Part shown: positions 21,047 through 23,357 of the stretch, piece after piece
Numbering within the stretch: the stretch's first letter is position 1
Layout of the letters: each line of letters begins with the position of its first letter
NCBI GenBank assembly: GCA_036517695.1
Contig: DATDVC010000047.1
Location: 1-23,357 of the forward strand
Length of the DNA stretch: 23,357 nt
Direction of reading: 5' to 3'
Source: DATDVC01 sp036517695
GTDB lineage: Bacteria > Patescibacteriota > Minisyncoccia > Phycocordibacterales > WO2-35-19
Notes under the pieces: generated by a model
Told to the model about the DNA's origin: nothing
What the model saw: only the letters and a program-made list of their open reading frames with translations
Databases searched by the model: none
Position numbers and translations under genes: made by a program

Positions 21047-22306
21047 ATGAAATCTATCCTCAAAAAAGTTTTAGTCGGTATTTTGGGCTCACAGGTGCGC
21101 AGGTTGCGAAAACGCCATGATTTCAAAATCATCGGAGTAGTCGGAAGCATTGGCAAAACTTCCACCAAACTTGCGATTGCTAAAGCCCTGGCTGGAGAAA
21201 AAAGAGTTAGATATCAAGAAGGCAATTACAATGACATAGTGAGTGTGCCTCTGGTTTTGTTTGGAAACGAGATGCCGGCTCTTTGGAATGTTTTTTCGTG
21301 GATTAAAATAATTTTTCTAAATGAAATCCAAATCTTCAGACAGTTTCCTTTTGATTTTGCGGTGCTTGAGCTTGGTACAGATAAGCCGGGAGACATTGCA
21401 GATTTTAGGAAATATTTGCACCTTGACGTGGCTGTTTTGACTGCGGTTACACCAGAGCATATGGAGTTCTTCGGCTCGATTCAGAATGTAGCAGAAGAAG
21501 AGTGGTCAGTGAGTTTTTTTAGCGATATTGTTTTTGCAAACAAAGATTTGTGCAAAATAATTCCGGAAAACATTGATCACAAGAAAATATGTTTTTATGG
21601 CAAGGATTTTGGCGCTGTCTATAAAATTGAAAATATCAAAAAAGTCGAAGAAGGCTTTAATTTCGAAATTTCTTATAAGGGCGGAAGTATCGGGAGTCTT
21701 TCCATAAAGGCTTTATCGGAAGTCGAAGTTTATTCGGCCTGCGTCTCTCTTGCTTTGGCAAAGCACCTCATGCTTTCTTTGGAAAGCGCCAAAAGATCAA
21801 TTGAGTCCCACACCGCTTTCGCTGGTAGAATGCAAAAGCTCGAAGGTATAAAAAAATCAACCATCATTGACGACACTTACAACGCAAGTCCGGAATCTAT
21901 GAAAATCGCTCTCGACACTCTCTATTCATACCAAACGTCGCAGAGAATTGCTATTCTCGGCATGATGAATGAATTGGGGAAATTTTCCAAAGAAGAGCAC
22001 GAAAAAGTTGGCAAACTTTGCAACCCAAAACTTCTTGATCTTGTCGTTACTATTGGTAAAGATGCAAATGAATACTTAGCAAAATCGGCAAAGAAAAACG
22101 GCTGTGAAGTTTATGAAGCAAAAAATTCTCAAGATGCCGGAGAATTTGTAAAAACTAAAATAAAAGAGGGGGCGGTTATTCTCGCTAAAGGTTCCCAAAA
22201 TGGCGTTTTCGCCGAAGAGGCCCTCAAGCCTCTCCTTGCCAACACCTCCGATTCCTCTCGCCTAGTCCGCCAATCAAAGGAGTGGATGAGGAAAAAGCTA
22301 GGTTGA
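21047..22306 (+). CDS. murF: MurF-type D-Ala-D-Ala adding ligase lacking the N-terminal domain
   Basis: MurF adds D-Ala-D-Ala to UDP-MurNAc-tripeptide in the cytoplasm. The 419-residue protein has the Mur ligase ATP loop G30-VVGSIGKTST (usually GxTGSxGKTTT), the central-domain motif AVLELGTDKPGDI, AFAGRMQKLEG (R261), and the MurF hallmark DDTYNASPESM (275-285), followed by a C-terminal domain with AILGMMNELG and ILAKGSQNGVFAEE. In E. coli MurF the ATP loop comes at about residue 110 after a UDP-binding domain; here it comes at 30, so that domain is absent and replaced by a short hydrophobic/basic start (MKSILKKVLVGILGSQVRR). The substrate specificity could differ from standard MurF. It continues the mre-mrdA operon. 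Confidence 0.88.
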   Translation: MKSILKKVLVGILGSQVRRLRKRHDFKIIGVVGSIGKTSTKLAIAKALAGEKRVRYQEGNYNDIVSVPLVLFGNEMPALWNVFSWIKIIFLNEIQIFRQFPFDFAVLELGTDKPGDIADFRKYLHLDVAVLTAVTPEHMEFFGSIQNVAEEEWSVSFFSDIVFANKDLCKIIPENIDHKKICFYGKDFGAVYKIENIKKVEEGFNFEISYKGGSIGSLSIKALSEVEVYSACVSLALAKHLMLSLESAKRSIESHTAFAGRMQKLEGIKKSTIIDDTYNASPESMKIALDTLYSYQTSQRIAILGMMNELGKFSKEEHEKVGKLCNPKLLDLVVTIGKDANEYLAKSAKKNGCEVYEAKNSQDAGEFVKTKIKEGAVILAKGSQNGVFAEEALKPLLANTSDSSRLVRQSKEWMRKKLG

Positions 22307-22330
22307 CTTTTAAGGGAAATCGGCTACAAT
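22303..22330 (+). promoter_or_regulatory. Promoter of greA
   Basis: TTGACT (22303-22308), 16 nt, TACAAT (22325-22330); it overlaps the murF stop. The predicted leader is about 22 nt to ATG 22359, with no Shine-Dalgarno sequence. Confidence 0.7.
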
Positions 22331-22358
22331 TTCGAGAACTTATTTTAATTTTTAAAAC

Positions 22359-22823
22359 ATGGACGAAAAAGAATATTTAACCGAAGAGAAGAAAAAGACC
22401 CTTACGGAAGAGCTCGAATACTTAAAAAAGACAAGAAGAAAAGAGGTGGCTGAACAGCTCGAATACGCCAAATCCTTGGGCGACTTGTCCGAAAATGCGG
22501 AATATCACGAAGCCCGCGATTTGCAGGGAATAGTAGAAGATAGAATAAACAAAATAGAAGCTATTTTGAAAAATGCAACCATAGTATTTTCTCATGAGGT
22601 CGGCATGGTGACGGTCGGCGCTGTTATTACTGTCGTAAAAGATGGCGACAAAACGGAAAGGACTTACACCGTAGTTGGTGGAGAGGAATCTGATATTTCG
22701 TCTGGCAAAATTTCGGTGCACTCGCCTTTTGGGGAAGCGGCTTTGGGTAAGAAGAAAGGAGAAAAATTTACGTTCGCGGCCCCTTCAGGCCCTATCACTT
22801 ATAAAATAATTGAGATAAAATAG
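22359..22823 (+). CDS. greA: Transcription elongation factor GreA
   Basis: GreA rescues backtracked RNA polymerase by stimulating transcript cleavage. The 154-residue protein is of standard length. The N-terminal coiled coil includes YLTEEKKKTLTEELEYLKK and the tip motif GDLSENAEYHEARDLQ, whose acidic residues (D and E in GDLSENAEY) coordinate the catalytic magnesium in the polymerase channel. The C-terminal FKBP-like domain has YTVVGGEESDISSGKIS, SPFGEAALGKKKGE and a final YKIIEIK. It has its own promoter after murF, and the lysS start codon lies 4 nt beyond its stop. GreA-LysRS adjacency is common in bacteria, which supports both calls. Confidence 0.96.
   Translation: MDEKEYLTEEKKKTLTEELEYLKKTRRKEVAEQLEYAKSLGDLSENAEYHEARDLQGIVEDRINKIEAILKNATIVFSHEVGMVTVGAVITVVKDGDKTERTYTVVGGEESDISSGKISVHSPFGEAALGKKKGEKFTFAAPSGPITYKIIEIK
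22816..22821 (+). promoter_or_regulatory. -10 element for lysS, leaderless position
   Basis: TAAAAT at 22816-22821 overlaps the greA stop region and ends 6 nt before ATG 22828. No clear -35 is seen, and read-through from greA is also likely. Confidence 0.4.
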
Positions 22824-22827
22824 AAGA

Positions 22828-23357
22828 ATGTCTTCTATCGAAGAAATAAGAGAGGTCAGACTGAAGAAACTTGAAAAACTAAAAAGTTTGGGACTGGACC
22901 CTTATCCGGCTTCTGTGCCCAGAGATTTTTCTATAAAAGATCTGAAGGATCGATTTGGTGGGTACAAAGATGCAGGCAAAGATATCTCTGTGGCTGGAAG
23001 GGTGATGACTATTCGCGGACAGGGCGCGATACTTTTTGTCGTGCTTTTTGACGGCACCGAGCGCATCCAAGCCATAATCAAAAAAGATCTTTTGGGAGAA
23101 GAAGTTTTTATGCTTTTTACTGAAGTGGTCGACATCGGGGATTTCATTTCTGTTACGGGCAAAGTGGGCGAGAGTCAAAGTGGTGAGCAAAGCGTATTTG
23201 CCGAAAAATGGACTATGGCCACCAAATCTCTCCTTCCTCTTCCTGAAAAATGGCATGGCCTTACTGATACTGAAGAAAGATATCGAAAACGATATCTCGA
23301 TCTTTTGAATAACCAAGAGCTCCGCGATCTTTTGGTAAAAAAAGCCAAATTTTGGGA
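22828..23357 (+). CDS. lysS: Lysyl-tRNA synthetase, class II, N-terminal part (runs off the window)
   Basis: The open frame continues to the window end (about 176 codons). The start MSSIEEIREVRLKKLEKLKS matches the N-terminal helix of bacterial LysRS. GLDPYPASVPRDF leads into the anticodon-binding OB fold (about 50-145), with ISVAGRVMTIRGQGAILFVV, IQAIIKKDLLG and VDIGDFISVTGKVG. The linker to the catalytic domain contains the highly typical PLPEKWHGLTDTEERYRKRY followed by LDLL. The class II motifs 1-3 would lie beyond the edge. It follows greA by 4 nt and has a possible leaderless promoter. Confidence 0.93.
   Translation, partial: MSSIEEIREVRLKKLEKLKSLGLDPYPASVPRDFSIKDLKDRFGGYKDAGKDISVAGRVMTIRGQGAILFVVLFDGTERIQAIIKKDLLGEEVFMLFTEVVDIGDFISVTGKVGESQSGEQSVFAEKWTMATKSLLPLPEKWHGLTDTEERYRKRYLDLLNNQELRDLLVKKAKFW

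Noticed and set aside
22879..23316. Antisense open frame at the right edge
   Set aside because: The plus strand here is the start of lysS with clear LysRS motifs; the antisense frame has none.

Overview
The window looks like a chromosomal segment of a Candidate Phyla Radiation (Patescibacteria, Parcubacteria-like) bacterium. This is inferred from AT-rich DNA, compact gene packing, a group I intron in a tRNA, a secreted peptidoglycan-binding protein of a type common in these genomes, and several housekeeping proteins cut down to a minimal form (ProRS without an editing insertion, MurF without its N-terminal domain, a PriA with decayed helicase motifs, a very short MreD). No 16S or ribosomal protein gene is present to fix the taxonomy.

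Layout. 1-667 (minus): tRNA-Asn(GUU), interrupted inside the anticodon by a group I intron carrying an HNH endonuclease gene; a partial copy of the tRNA start and strong palindromes lie upstream. 901-4048 (plus): a secreted peptidoglycan-binding protein, a membrane-anchored VanY-type carboxypeptidase and a GH13 glucosidase. 4068-4430: hibernation factor HPF. 4437-5924 (minus): def-fmt. 6014-6560: a RelB/YafQ-like toxin-antitoxin pair. 6653-7054: an unknown protein with two tandem HxxxCxxC modules, followed by a clear terminator. 7222-8391: a beta-lactamase-family gene flanked by 24-bp repeats. 8414-10378 (minus): PriA. 10396-10620: a candidate structured RNA. 10632-11715: two envelope proteins of unknown function. 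11830-15220: mreB, a clamp-loader subunit, frr, rseP. 15287-15787 (minus): a winged-helix/Cas2-fold (PaaX-like) regulator with a 30-bp perfect palindrome over its promoter. 15916-22306: proS, a second mreB, mreC, short mreD, mrdA, murF. 22359-23357: greA and the start of lysS.

How it fits together. The right half is an elongation and division region: MreB/MreC/MreD organise the elongasome, PBP2 cross-links, MurF makes the pentapeptide precursor. Def, Fmt, Frr, HPF, ProRS and LysRS are translation functions; RseP, VanY and the PG-binding protein act at the envelope.

Three cross-cutting signals stand out. First, fmt and rseP, which are unrelated, each carry an in-frame palindromic insert of about 85 bp with the same core but different outer arms. 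Second, at least eight genes have a -10 hexamer ending 6-7 nt before the start codon, which predicts widespread leaderless mRNAs. Third, the PaaX/Cas2-like gene has matching operator-like sites at both ends. All assignments are by reading the sequence; no database search was run.
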